47,096 nucleotides of DNA, from contig DHSL01000027.1 in assembly GCA_002411345.1 (NCBI GenBank), positions 1-47,096 on the forward strand, given 5' to 3'. This DNA is from Bacteroidales bacterium UBA5287. GTDB lineage: Bacteria; Bacteroidota; Bacteroidia; Bacteroidales; Dysgonomonadaceae. Below the pieces are notes generated by a model. The model saw nothing but the letters and a program-made list of their open reading frames with translations. It did no database searches and was not told the DNA's origin. Shown piece after piece: positions 16,175 through 25,521 of the stretch. How positions within the stretch are numbered: position 1 is the stretch's first letter; each line of letters opens with the position of its first letter. Both the position numbers and the translations under genes were made by a program.

Positions 16175-18427
16175 ATGAAGACTCTCTTAAGACCATTTAT
16201 GCTGTTTGTCTTGCTATTTTCATTCTTTAAGCCTGACGTATACGGGCAAGAGAAGAGGATCGTAGAATATGACCTTGTCGTACATGATACCATTGTTAGT
16301 TTCACAGGAAAAAAGACAAAAGCTTTAGCTATCAATGGGCAAATACCTGGTCCTATGTTGCGTTTCGTTGAAGGCGATTCAGCTGTAATACGTTTACATA
16401 ATAAGACTGATGAAGAAACAACCATTCATTGGCATGGTCTGATAGTTCCAGTGGAACATGACGGCGTTCCTTTTCTGACTACTGCACCTACATACCCCGG
16501 AGAGTCTCATGTCTATACCTTTCCTATTGTCCAAAACGGAACATATTTTTATCATTCGCATAGTGGTCTGCAACATCAGTTAGGTGTTTATGGACCATTG
16601 GTTATAGAAAAACGAGAGGATGACTTAACATTACGTGATGAGGATAAACTGCCCGAACATACCCTTTTATTGAGCGACTGGACCGATGTCAACCCTCATG
16701 AAGTTATGCGTTTGCTGATGACCGGTTCCGATTGGGGGAATATTAAGAAAGGAAGTACTCAAAGTTATTGGGAAGCATTACGTGCAGGGCATTTAGGAAC
16801 AAAGTTTGTCAATGAATGGAAACGCATGTCTTCTATGGATATCAGCGATGTTTATTATGATAAGTTTTTGGTGAATGGGAAAGAAGATATTCTTTTTCCA
16901 GATTATAGAGCTGGAGAGAAAGTGAGGCTAAGAATTATTAACGGCTCTGCATCTACGAATTTCTGGATACAATATTCGGGTGGAAAGATGGAGGTAATAG
17001 CGAGTGATGGAAAAGATGTCGTACCTGTTCAGGTTGACCGGATATTAATAGCTGTTGCCGAAACATTCGATATTGTGGTTACTGTTCCCGAAAATAGAAG
17101 ATCTTTTGAACTTTCAGCAACAGCTGAAGATCGGACTGGCTTTGTTCGAGTGTGGTTGGGAGAAGGAGAAAAGCATTTTTTAGCACCGCTACAGAGTCTA
17201 AAATATTTTGAAGGAATGAAAAGCATGAATAGTATGATGGATATGAGCGGGAATATGAAACCGATGGATATGAGCTTGAAACAAATAGATAGTTACGAGA
17301 ATATGTATCCGGAGATTAAGACTCCTAAGGTACACCATCATAACGATCATGATGCCCATAAAGAGCCACAAATAGAATCAATCGTTCGAGGAGAAGAGAA
17401 TTCCAACATTGAGCCAGATGAATCGGTGACATTAAACTATTCCATGCTTCGCTCTACAATAAAGACAACTCTGCCGGACAATGCTGTTTGGCGTGAACTA
17501 AGATTTACTTTAACCGGTAATATGGAACGTTATGTTTGGACGATAGATGACAAAACCATCTCAGAAAGCGATAAAATATTAATCAAAGGAGGTGAGAATA
17601 TCCGTATCATTTTATTCAATAATTCGATGATGCGTCACCCGATGCATCTACATGGTCATTTCTTCAGAGTTATCAACCAACATAGTGAATATGCTCCTCT
17701 CAAGAATGTCATAGATGTTATGCCTATGGAGACAGACACGATAGAGTTTCATGCTTCTGAAGAGAATGGAGACTGGTTCTTTCATTGTCATATTCTTTAT
17801 CATATGATGTCAGGTATGGGGAAGATATTTGAATATGAAAATTCGAATATAAACTCGCAATTACCTGACAAAGAAGCTGCTTTAAAACAAGTATATGCAG
17901 CCGATAAAATGTTTTATCTTACTGCTAAGAATGAATTCTTGTTTAATGGTAATGTGGGGAAGCTTAATTATGAAAATACTCGGTGGGCGATACTGGGAGA
18001 ATGGAAATTAGGTTATGAAAGGAAATATGGATGGGAGGCTAATCTGAAAGTCGGTCGTTATTTGGATCGTATGCAGTGGTTGATGCCTTATGTCGGTGTT
18101 GAATGGTCATATATGAAAGGGGGTTATGAGCTAAATATGTTTGGCCAATGGAAAACGAATAAACGTATTTATGCCGTAGCCGGTATACGTTATATGCTGC
18201 CATGGTTTATTTTGGCAGATGCAGGAGTGAATATGTACGGAAAAGCCAGATTACAGCTTGAACGTGAAAATTTAGCATTGACAAGCCGCTTAAGAATGGA
18301 TTTAATGGCAAATACGGACAAGGAATACCGTGTAGCACTTCATTATCTCATTACTCAACATATTGCTTTAACAGGAAGTTGGAGCAACGAAATGAAGTGG
18401 GGAGCAGGAATAAAAATAGTCTATTGA
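16175..18427 (+). CDS. multicopper oxidase (CopA-like) with C-terminal beta-barrel-like domain
   Basis: A 750-residue exported protein with a signal peptide (1-24, ending VYGQ). Three cupredoxin domains carry all four copper motifs: HWHG (H85, H87), YHSHSG (H127, H129), HPMHLHGHF (488-495) and HCHILYHMMSGM (537-548). A Met- and His-rich linker at 347-396 (MKSMNSMMDMSGNM, HHHNDHDAH) resembles that of CopA copper-resistance oxidases. Residues 570-750 are unlike laccases: alternating hydrophobic and polar strands with YVGVEW and GAGIKIVY, ending in Tyr, similar in style to the CopB outer membrane barrel. The likely role is periplasmic Cu(I) oxidation and copper tolerance. The fusion reading is inference. 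Confidence 0.85.
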   Translation: MKTLLRPFMLFVLLFSFFKPDVYGQEKRIVEYDLVVHDTIVSFTGKKTKALAINGQIPGPMLRFVEGDSAVIRLHNKTDEETTIHWHGLIVPVEHDGVPFLTTAPTYPGESHVYTFPIVQNGTYFYHSHSGLQHQLGVYGPLVIEKREDDLTLRDEDKLPEHTLLLSDWTDVNPHEVMRLLMTGSDWGNIKKGSTQSYWEALRAGHLGTKFVNEWKRMSSMDISDVYYDKFLVNGKEDILFPDYRAGEKVRLRIINGSASTNFWIQYSGGKMEVIASDGKDVVPVQVDRILIAVAETFDIVVTVPENRRSFELSATAEDRTGFVRVWLGEGEKHFLAPLQSLKYFEGMKSMNSMMDMSGNMKPMDMSLKQIDSYENMYPEIKTPKVHHHNDHDAHKEPQIESIVRGEENSNIEPDESVTLNYSMLRSTIKTTLPDNAVWRELRFTLTGNMERYVWTIDDKTISESDKILIKGGENIRIILFNNSMMRHPMHLHGHFFRVINQHSEYAPLKNVIDVMPMETDTIEFHASEENGDWFFHCHILYHMMSGMGKIFEYENSNINSQLPDKEAALKQVYAADKMFYLTAKNEFLFNGNVGKLNYENTRWAILGEWKLGYERKYGWEANLKVGRYLDRMQWLMPYVGVEWSYMKGGYELNMFGQWKTNKRIYAVAGIRYMLPWFILADAGVNMYGKARLQLERENLALTSRLRMDLMANTDKEYRVALHYLITQHIALTGSWSNEMKWGAGIKIVY

Positions 18428-18482
18428 TAAAAAAACTCTGTGATTTTGTACTTATATTGAAAAACCTATAATTGATTGAGAT

Positions 18483-19388
18483 ATGCGTATTTTTATAACA
18501 GGAGGCTCAGGGCTGATAGGCAGCAATTTGATCGAGAGATTGCTTAAACAAGGTCATAAAATAACTCTCTTGACCCGCAATGTAAAGAGGACCACACAAA
18601 AATTAGGAAATGAAATAGATTATTGTTCTTCATTGGAGCTTTTGGATACATTGGATGGATACAATGCAGTTATTAATCTGGCAGGAGAGCCAATCATCGG
18701 AAGACGTTGGTCAAATAAGCAAAAGATGGAACTATGCAACAGCCGATGGAACATAACAGCTCGTCTGACGGAATTGATTAAAAACAGTAGCAATCCGCCT
18801 CAGGTGTTTATTTCGGGGTCGGCTGTTGGCTACTATGGCGTGCAAAGTGGTCAAGTTTTAACAGAAGATATGTTGGCCGAGGATGGGTTTCTTCATCAAC
18901 TGTGCAAAAAATGGGAGGAGTTGGCGTTGGATGCACAAAGTGAGCGTACACGGGTTTGCATATCGCGAACAGGAATAGTTCTGTCCCCCAAAGGAGGAAT
19001 GCTACCTATGATGTTACTTCCTTTTCGTATGGGACTTGGGGCAGTATTTGGTAGCGGGCAGCAATATATTTCTTGGATACATATAGAAGATATGCTCGAA
19101 GGACTCTGCTTACTATTGGATAGCACCGAGGCACAAGGCATATTTAACTTTACATCTCCTAATCCTGAAAGTAATAGAGTATTCTCGGATAGTCTGTCTG
19201 CAGCATTGTCTCGCCCACGTATTTTTCGCATTCCTTCGTTTTTGCTGAAAATGATTCTTGGCGAGGCAGCTACAATGGTTCTTGATGGACAATATGTATT
19301 TCCTCAACATCTACAGGAAATGGGATTTCACTTTGCGTTCGAGAAGCTTGAATCAGCATTTCAAAATATATTAATAAATAAAAAGTGA
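18483..19388 (+). CDS. TIGR01777-family NAD-dependent epimerase/dehydratase-like protein (YfcH/SulA-like)
   Basis: A 301-residue extended short-chain dehydrogenase protein. The nucleotide loop GGSGLIGSNL (7-16) opens the Rossmann fold. Residues around NLAGEPIIGRRWS and KWEELALDA, and the C-terminal DUF1731-like end (LGEAATMVLDGQYVFPQHLQEMGF), are typical of TIGR01777 proteins. These are widespread and their reaction is not known. It starts 55 bp after the multicopper oxidase on the same strand and converges with the flavodoxin gene. Confidence 0.88.
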   Translation: MRIFITGGSGLIGSNLIERLLKQGHKITLLTRNVKRTTQKLGNEIDYCSSLELLDTLDGYNAVINLAGEPIIGRRWSNKQKMELCNSRWNITARLTELIKNSSNPPQVFISGSAVGYYGVQSGQVLTEDMLAEDGFLHQLCKKWEELALDAQSERTRVCISRTGIVLSPKGGMLPMMLLPFRMGLGAVFGSGQQYISWIHIEDMLEGLCLLLDSTEAQGIFNFTSPNPESNRVFSDSLSAALSRPRIFRIPSFLLKMILGEAATMVLDGQYVFPQHLQEMGFHFAFEKLESAFQNILINKK

Positions 19389-19390
19389 TA

Positions 19391-19407
19391 ATAGTTCATT
19401 GAACTAT
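19391..19407. terminator. weak bidirectional hairpin between converging genes
   Basis: ATAGTT (19391-19396) pairs with AACTAT (19402-19407), 3 bp after the epimerase-like stop and 11 bp from the flavodoxin stop. There is no strong T run. Confidence 0.35.
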
Positions 19408-19417
19408 ATTGAGATTC

Positions 19418-19924
19418 TTACTTAAACTCCTTCTTCAATTGCTTTACCCATTCTTCAATTCTACCTTTTGTCTTGCTCGATTGATTTTCAACATCAATAA
19501 CAAGCCCTAAAAATTTACCATCTCGATATGCTTTTGATCTGGTATATTTGTAACCTTCAGGAGATGTGAGACCAAATATTTGTGCACCAACGGATTCAAA
19601 TAATTGAGCAAGAAGACCTACACCATCAGCAAAGTTCTCATGATATTTTACCTGATCACCAAGCCCGAAAATTGCTACTTTTTTATCTTTCATATCCAAA
19701 TCTTCAAGGGCAGGAACCAGCTCTGTCCAATAGTCAGGGAGTTCGCCATCGAACCAAGTAGATGATCCTAGAATTATATATTTATAGGATTTAAAATCAT
19801 CTATCCACGCCGTTTCTACTGCTACTAACTCGACCTCAGCTTCACCATAAGCCATTTGAATTTTTTTAGCCAATTTGCTCGTTTTCACTGTTCCCGAACC
19901 ATAAAATAATCCTATACTTTTCAT
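19418..19924 (-). CDS. fldA: long-chain flavodoxin
   Basis: A 168-residue FMN electron carrier. The phosphate loop is at the N-terminus (FYGSGTVKTSKLAKKI), slightly unusual for having GSGTVKTS where TGTTE..A is common. GSSTWFDGELPDYW (about 54-67) supplies the first FMN-flanking loop with its Trp, and FGLGDQVKYHENFADG (about 93-108) the second. The 20-residue insertion of long-chain flavodoxins is present. It is 20 bp downstream of the E1 gene on the same strand, so the two are likely co-transcribed, which suggests a role in electron transfer for the oxoacid pathway or for oxidative stress (inference). Confidence 0.9.
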   Translation of the reverse strand: MKSIGLFYGSGTVKTSKLAKKIQMAYGEAEVELVAVETAWIDDFKSYKYIILGSSTWFDGELPDYWTELVPALEDLDMKDKKVAIFGLGDQVKYHENFADGVGLLAQLFESVGAQIFGLTSPEGYKYTRSKAYRDGKFLGLVIDVENQSSKTKGRIEEWVKQLKKEFK

Positions 19925-19944
19925 CTTATTTTTTATTTAATTAT

Positions 19945-21978
19945 TCAATATTGAAGTAATGTTTTAGCAGCTTCATAGATTTTATCCTTACTAGGCAATA
20001 TAGCTTGCTCTAATATAGGGCTGAATCCTACAGGAGTAAACGTAGCACCAACACGTTGAATTGGAGCATCTAGATAATGAAAACATTCCGTACCAATTAT
20101 AGCAGCTAATTCAGCACCAAAGCCAGACATCACTTTATCTTCGTGTACTACTAATACTTTACTTGTCTTTTTCACCGATTCGAAAATAGTTTCTTTATCG
20201 AGTGGTATTATCGACCGAATATCTATAACCTCCACATCCCATCCATCACTATCAGATAACATATCAGCGGCTTCCAGGCTCAAATGAGTTGTGTTGCCAT
20301 AAGTAACAATGGTTAAGTCCTTTCCTGCTCTTCGAATTCGAGCCTTTCCGAATGGTACTTCAAAGTCGTCAGGAACAACTGTTCCTGCTGCCACAGCATT
20401 ATACAATCCTTTAGGTTCCATAAACAGCGTAAGTCCAGCCGAACGTATGCTTGTACGCAAAAGTCCTGCAGCATCATCAGCAAATGAAGGATATACAATA
20501 CGTGCTCCGGGAAGTGTAGACAAAGCACCCTCCAAGTTTTGAGAGTGATATATACCTCCTCCGATATAGCCTCCAGATGCCAGACGTATGGTAATGTTAG
20601 GAGAAAATTTCCCGTTCGAGCGCCAGTAATCATGAGTTGAGTCTACATATTGTTCCAAAGCAGGCCAAAAATAATCAGCAAATTGAGCACCTTCTATTAC
20701 AATACGTATTTTCGGATCGAAACGACTCATCCCATTGGCAGTAGCAACAATATAGTCTTCAGCAATAGGTGCATTAAATATACGTTTAGTTCCAAATTCG
20801 AGTTGCATTCCCTTCGTGACATTAAAAACACCTCCTTTATCCTTGTTAGCAACATCCTGTCCCCATAGGAATGTATCAGGATTGTGTCTAAATTCAGCTA
20901 ACAAAGTTTCGTTGAGGGCTGTAACCAGGCTCTTCTTTTCTCCTTCTTCGCTGTGTACACCATTTTTATAGACTTGAGGATGATAGGGTTCGGGAACAAC
21001 AAAGTCAAAAATAGTCTTTGGATCGGGATCGGGGGCAACAATCACTTTACGATGAGCCTCGTTTAACTCTTTTTTCGCATCGGATTCTATTTTAAGCAGT
21101 TCTTCGTCAGTAAACCGTTTGTAACGCAGCAACATGCGTCGGAATTTACCCATAGGATCTGCAGCTTGTGTATACATTAATTCATTTTCATCTCTATATA
21201 ATGTCTGTTTATCGGAGTTGGAATGAGAACCTATACGCACACAATTTGCTTGTACAATAACCGGACAGCCTGTCTCAATGGCATATTCCCGAGCCTCGGT
21301 CATAGCATTCATCGATTCAAAAACATCTCGTCCATTGCAATAGATGATTTTTAAATTTTTGATACCTACGAAGTTTTCTGCTACCTTTCTATTGGCCGTT
21401 TGCACTTCTTTGGGTACTGATATTCCATAGCCGTTGTCTTGTATGACGAATATGACAGGCAATTGCTCTCTGCTGGCACCATTGATGGCTTCGTATACAT
21501 AACCTTCTGATGTGGCAGCTTCACCGGTGCTTGATATTGCTACAGCTTTTTTTCCATAATATTTTATAGCCCGTGCTACACCTACTGCTTGAGATGAATG
21601 ATTGCCTGTAGCAGATGATACATTCTGAATATTCCATTCAGGTTTTGCAAAATGGTTGGACATATGGCGTCCACCGCTGGCCACGTCAGTGGCTTTTGAT
21701 ATACCATTCAATAGAATCTCTTCTACAGTCAAGCCTGCTGATAGAGCTGTCAGCATATCACGATAATAGGGAAACAGAAAATCTACATTACGCTGAAATA
21801 CTTGCCCTATAGCTAACTGTATCCCATCGTGTCCAGAGTAGGGTGCATGGTATGACCACCCTAACGATTGCAATAAATAATCCGGTGCTTTTTTATCAAT
21901 TGCACTACCTAATGATATGAGGAAAAACCATTTTTGCAGGATTTCCTTTTCTGTCGTTTTTATACTATATTTTTTCAT
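19945..21978 (-). CDS. 2-oxoacid dehydrogenase E1, fused alpha and beta subunits
   Basis: A 677-residue thiamine-diphosphate enzyme. The alpha half (about 1-330) has GHDGIQLAIG, GRHMSNHFAKP, SSTGEAATSEG and IQDNGYGISVP, the TPP-binding region. The beta half (about 345-677) begins KKSLVTALNETLLAEF and has FNAPIAEDYIVATANGMS and the transketolase C-terminal domain (EVIDIRSIIPLDKETI). The fused layout is frequent for branched-chain 2-oxoacid dehydrogenase E1 in Bacteroidetes. Substrates could be branched-chain oxoacids, pyruvate or both, and cannot be settled here. It decarboxylates the oxoacid and passes the acyl group to the E2 encoded immediately upstream. Confidence 0.88.
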   Translation of the reverse strand: MKKYSIKTTEKEILQKWFFLISLGSAIDKKAPDYLLQSLGWSYHAPYSGHDGIQLAIGQVFQRNVDFLFPYYRDMLTALSAGLTVEEILLNGISKATDVASGGRHMSNHFAKPEWNIQNVSSATGNHSSQAVGVARAIKYYGKKAVAISSTGEAATSEGYVYEAINGASREQLPVIFVIQDNGYGISVPKEVQTANRKVAENFVGIKNLKIIYCNGRDVFESMNAMTEAREYAIETGCPVIVQANCVRIGSHSNSDKQTLYRDENELMYTQAADPMGKFRRMLLRYKRFTDEELLKIESDAKKELNEAHRKVIVAPDPDPKTIFDFVVPEPYHPQVYKNGVHSEEGEKKSLVTALNETLLAEFRHNPDTFLWGQDVANKDKGGVFNVTKGMQLEFGTKRIFNAPIAEDYIVATANGMSRFDPKIRIVIEGAQFADYFWPALEQYVDSTHDYWRSNGKFSPNITIRLASGGYIGGGIYHSQNLEGALSTLPGARIVYPSFADDAAGLLRTSIRSAGLTLFMEPKGLYNAVAAGTVVPDDFEVPFGKARIRRAGKDLTIVTYGNTTHLSLEAADMLSDSDGWDVEVIDIRSIIPLDKETIFESVKKTSKVLVVHEDKVMSGFGAELAAIIGTECFHYLDAPIQRVGATFTPVGFSPILEQAILPSKDKIYEAAKTLLQY

Positions 21979-22020
21979 TATTGCCTTATTTTAATAGATA
22001 ACTTACATGAGTCTGCAAAC

Positions 22021-23337
22021 TTAGATTTGCCAATTTTCAAGAAGATCGCCTATCCGACGAACAAATGCACCTCCAAGTGCACCATCTATAATCCGATGAT
22101 CGTAGGAAAGTGATAAATACATTTTGTGTCGTATGGCAATAACATCTCCGTCCTCGGTACTTATTACTGCTGGTTTCTTCTCAATATATCCTACTCCGAG
22201 AATAGCAACTTCGGGTTGATTAATGATTGGAGTACCCATTATATTTTTGAATGATCCAAAATTGGTTATTGTAAATGTGCCACCTTGCATTTCGTCCAGT
22301 TTCAGTTTCTTAGTGCGCGCTTTATCCGCCAAACTGTGTATTGCCTGCGCAAGTCCACTTATATTTAGTCTATCTGCATTTCTTATAACCGGCACAATAA
22401 GATTCCACCCGTCCAGGGCTACTGCGATACCTATGTTAATGTCTTTTTTACGAATAATTTGTTTTCCATTTACCGAAGCATTGACTTCTGGGAATTCGAC
22501 AAGAGCTTTTGCTGTAGCCTCTACAATAGCCGGCATGTAAGTAAGAGGAATACCTTCCCGAGTCATAAAACTGTCTTTATTCTTGGTTCTCCACTTCACC
22601 AGTTTGGTGACATCTATCTCCACAATGGTAGTTACATGCGCCGAGGTTTGCACAGACTCAACCATACGTTCCGCAGTAATGCTACGAATTGTATCCATTG
22701 AAAGGATTGTATCTTCTGCTGATTGAGGAAGAGGTGTAGTGATTGCTTTTTCTGTTTTTTGCACTTCTTCTTTTGCAGTAGGAGCGGATGATATCGGTTG
22801 AGGTCTAATTCCTTTTTCTTTTCTACTAATATAATTTGTGATATCGGTTTTGCTCACTCGCCCTTTATATCCAGTGCCCTCAATGGAGTTCAACTCATCG
22901 GACGTGATGCTGGCCCCTTTGGCTAGTTGCAATACGATAGGAGAAAACCATTTTTCCTCATCTTCTTTGACTAATTTAGGAGTCTGCTCATCCAGAGAAG
23001 TGGTCAAATCTTGTTCTTTTTGTACTACAACCTCAGCAGACGGGATTGCTTCTTTTTCTTCTGTGATTCCACTTGTTCCCTCGCCAGAGGTTTCTCCGTC
23101 TAGTTCTATGATGGCAACAACTGTACCTATGGGAACGGTATCGCCTTCCTTATATAAAATTTCGATAACTTTACCCGCTACAGGCGAGGGTATTTCAGAG
23201 CTAACCTTAGCTGTTTCTACTTCAAAGAGTATATCGTCTTCGTTAATTACATCTCCGACTTGTACAGACCATGAAGTGATTTTACCTTCGGTAATACTTT
23301 CTGCCAATTTAGGCATCTTTATTTCAAATCTAGACAT
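22021..23337 (-). CDS. 2-oxoacid dehydrogenase E2, dihydrolipoamide acyltransferase
   Basis: A 438-residue E2 with all three domains: one lipoyl domain (1-78, lipoylated K44 in ETAKVSSEIP), a peripheral subunit-binding domain (about 131-170, FSPIVLQLAKGASI ... GYKGRVSKTDI) and a catalytic domain (about 205-438) ending SLSYDHRIIDGALGG with H414 and D418. Linkers are rich in Glu, Pro and Ala as usual. It accepts the acyl group from E1 and transfers it to CoA. The single lipoyl domain fits branched-chain or oxoglutarate-type complexes. The start overlaps the end of the lipoate ligase gene by 19 bp. Confidence 0.92.
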   Translation of the reverse strand: MSRFEIKMPKLAESITEGKITSWSVQVGDVINEDDILFEVETAKVSSEIPSPVAGKVIEILYKEGDTVPIGTVVAIIELDGETSGEGTSGITEEKEAIPSAEVVVQKEQDLTTSLDEQTPKLVKEDEEKWFSPIVLQLAKGASITSDELNSIEGTGYKGRVSKTDITNYISRKEKGIRPQPISSAPTAKEEVQKTEKAITTPLPQSAEDTILSMDTIRSITAERMVESVQTSAHVTTIVEIDVTKLVKWRTKNKDSFMTREGIPLTYMPAIVEATAKALVEFPEVNASVNGKQIIRKKDINIGIAVALDGWNLIVPVIRNADRLNISGLAQAIHSLADKARTKKLKLDEMQGGTFTITNFGSFKNIMGTPIINQPEVAILGVGYIEKKPAVISTEDGDVIAIRHKMYLSLSYDHRIIDGALGGAFVRRIGDLLENWQI

Positions 23338-24062
23338 ATCTTGTTGTTTTTGTGAAAGTTCCAGTCTATTGTCGAGTATTTCTCGTTAGCTAATTTTTCA
23401 ATTGCAGCTCGATCGCTGTTTGTGAAAGTATAGATGGAACTTAGATTGTTATTATTTAAGAAGAACTCTTTTATTATTATTTTAAATTCACTGATAGATA
23501 GAGGTACAGGTATATTATCTTTAATATTCGTAACTGAACTTCTGATAGACTTCACATATTTTTCATCAGTTAAAGACCTCTCGCTACTTTGCAATGCTAC
23601 ATTCAAATTATCTAAGTTCGACTCGAAAAGTAATGTTGCATGAAATATTGCTCTACCTCGATGTATGCATTGAGCACTACCTGAGATCTTTAACCCATTA
23701 ATAGTTAGCCCTTGTCTATGATCGGCAATCGCATTGACTCCTATCGTGTTCAGCAACTCTTGTATCTTCTTAGTATACTTCATAAAATCTATTTCTTTGC
23801 TGCTTTGAAAAAATGTAATGTTCAAATTTCCTAAATCATGATAAACAGCTCCACCACCCGAAAGACGACGTACGACCTTTAGTCTTTTTTCTTTTACAAA
23901 CTCTTCATTTATCTCACTTTCCAGATGTTGATTCTTTCCGATAATGATGGATGGTTCGTTCTGCCACAGCATAATAATATCTTCATTCATATACTTCAAT
24001 AGATATTCCTCAGCTGATAAGTTGAAATAAGGAGAAATGCTGGTGTTATTAATGAACAACAT
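23319..24062 (-). CDS. lplA: lipoate-protein ligase A
   Basis: A 247-residue ligase that activates free lipoate with ATP and attaches it to the E2 lipoyl lysine. The core shows the start NTSISPYFNLSAEEYLL, IGKNQHLESEIN, RRLSGGGAVYHDLGNLN (the lipoate-binding RRxSGGGAVYHD motif, about 75-87) and INGLKISGSAQ with the catalytic lysine. It lacks the full C-terminal domain of long LplA but keeps a short accessory tail. Its ATG overlaps the lipoamide dehydrogenase stop (TAATG), and its end overlaps the E2 start, so it is translated within the complex operon. Confidence 0.92.
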   Translation of the reverse strand: MLFINNTSISPYFNLSAEEYLLKYMNEDIIMLWQNEPSIIIGKNQHLESEINEEFVKEKRLKVVRRLSGGGAVYHDLGNLNITFFQSSKEIDFMKYTKKIQELLNTIGVNAIADHRQGLTINGLKISGSAQCIHRGRAIFHATLLFESNLDNLNVALQSSERSLTDEKYVKSIRSSVTNIKDNIPVPLSISEFKIIIKEFFLNNNNLSSIYTFTNSDRAAIEKLANEKYSTIDWNFHKNNKICLDLK

Positions 24063-25411
24063 TACGAGAATAATACTTCATGAAACATTTCACCGACTGT
24101 TGGATGAGGAAATATCTGCTTCTGAAATTCTTCTACAGTAAATCCCTTTTCTATAGCAATGCTGGCTATAACGATCAGTTCAGATGCAGGGTTACCCAAC
24201 GCATGACAGCCTATAATTCGCCTATCTTGATCTACCAAAAGTTTTAAAATACCATTTTTGCTGTCATTTTCGGCAACAAACCGTCCCGAATATGCCATGG
24301 GTAATTTCAGTACCTGAAAATATATGTTATCAGCTAATAATTCTTCTTCTGTTTTACCTACTCCTGCTAGTTCAGGATTGGTATAGACAACACTGGGTAC
24401 AGAATTGTAATTCATTTTGTCTTTTTGTCCTAAAATATGATTGATCGCAACCTCTCCTTCACGAATAGCTGTATGTGCCAATTGCGAATATCCTGTAATA
24501 TCGCCACAAGCATAAACTTGGGGATGGCTTGTCTGCATCTGTTCATTTACCTCTATTCCTCCTTTATTAAGTCTTAAGTTTATACTTTCCAGTCCGCTTT
24601 GTTGTGTTACCGCTTTTCGTCCAATACTAACAAGAATTTGATTGGTTGGTATCTTCTCGGTCTTGCCTTTATATTCAACAATAACCTCCTTGGTTGTTAT
24701 TTCTACAACTTTGGTGTTGAGTCTAAAATCTACGCCCCGTTTGGCATATTCTTTACGGAGCAGGGCAGACAATTCTCTGTCCATTGTACTTAATATCTCG
24801 GGCAACATCTCAATAACAACAACTTTTACTCCCATACTATTGAAAAATGAGGCAAATTCAATACCGATGACACCACCACCTATTACGGTGAGATCTTTAG
24901 GCAATTGAGTTATTTCGAGCGCTTCTTTAGATGTCCAATAGTTTACTTCGGATAATCCTTTTATATTTGGAATAATAGTTTCGGAACCCATGCACAGAAG
25001 AATATACTTAACATTATATTCTTCTCCATTACATGACACTACTAGGTTGTTTTCCTTTTCTCCTGATACAATAGCCTTCCCCTTTACGACTATGACACCC
25101 ATCGATTTTAGTTTCATAGCAACGCCTGAAGTAAGAGTTTGAACAGTCTTATTCTTTCGCTCAATCATTTTTTTTATATCTGCTTGAGGCTTGAGTTCTC
25201 CATTAATCCCATAATGGGAGGCATTATTGATATTGTAGAGTATTTTTGCTGAGTATAGAAGAGCTTTGGTTGGAATACAACCCTCATTGAGGCATACTCC
25301 TCCTAAATCTTTCATCTCGAAAAGAATGGTCTTTAGTCCGTTGGCTACTGCTCTTTCTGCAGCGTTGTACCCGGCAGGACCTCCTCCAATTATAGCTATA
25401 TCGTATTTCAT
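24062..25411 (-). CDS. lpdA: dihydrolipoyl dehydrogenase (E3)
   Basis: A 449-residue flavoprotein disulfide reductase. The FAD loop GGGPAGYNAAE (9-19), redox-active C40 and C45 (GGVCLNEGCIPTK), NAD loop IGGGVIGIEFA, the second FAD motif VYACGDITGYSQLAHTA and the partner-subunit His436-Glu441 pair (FPHPTVGE) are all present. It reoxidises the E2 lipoyl group and reduces NAD+. It can also feed electrons to lipoyl-dependent peroxide reductases such as Ohr. It lies 110 bp downstream of fumarase and overlaps lplA by 1 bp. Confidence 0.94.
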   Translation of the reverse strand: MKYDIAIIGGGPAGYNAAERAVANGLKTILFEMKDLGGVCLNEGCIPTKALLYSAKILYNINNASHYGINGELKPQADIKKMIERKNKTVQTLTSGVAMKLKSMGVIVVKGKAIVSGEKENNLVVSCNGEEYNVKYILLCMGSETIIPNIKGLSEVNYWTSKEALEITQLPKDLTVIGGGVIGIEFASFFNSMGVKVVVIEMLPEILSTMDRELSALLRKEYAKRGVDFRLNTKVVEITTKEVIVEYKGKTEKIPTNQILVSIGRKAVTQQSGLESINLRLNKGGIEVNEQMQTSHPQVYACGDITGYSQLAHTAIREGEVAINHILGQKDKMNYNSVPSVVYTNPELAGVGKTEEELLADNIYFQVLKLPMAYSGRFVAENDSKNGILKLLVDQDRRIIGCHALGNPASELIVIASIAIEKGFTVEEFQKQIFPHPTVGEMFHEVLFS

Positions 25412-25521
25412 AAGGCATTAAAGATTTTTTGTGTAAAATATATAGGTGTCAAGCTTGTTTATAAGCTTATTAGATGAATAATAAGAGTATATCTATTTAT
25501 AAATAAAACATCTAGATATCT

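Noticed and set aside
22838..23389. 183-codon plus-strand frame over the E2 lipoyl region
   Set aside because: Antisense shadow of the Ser-, Pro- and Glu-rich E2 linker; low-complexity composition.
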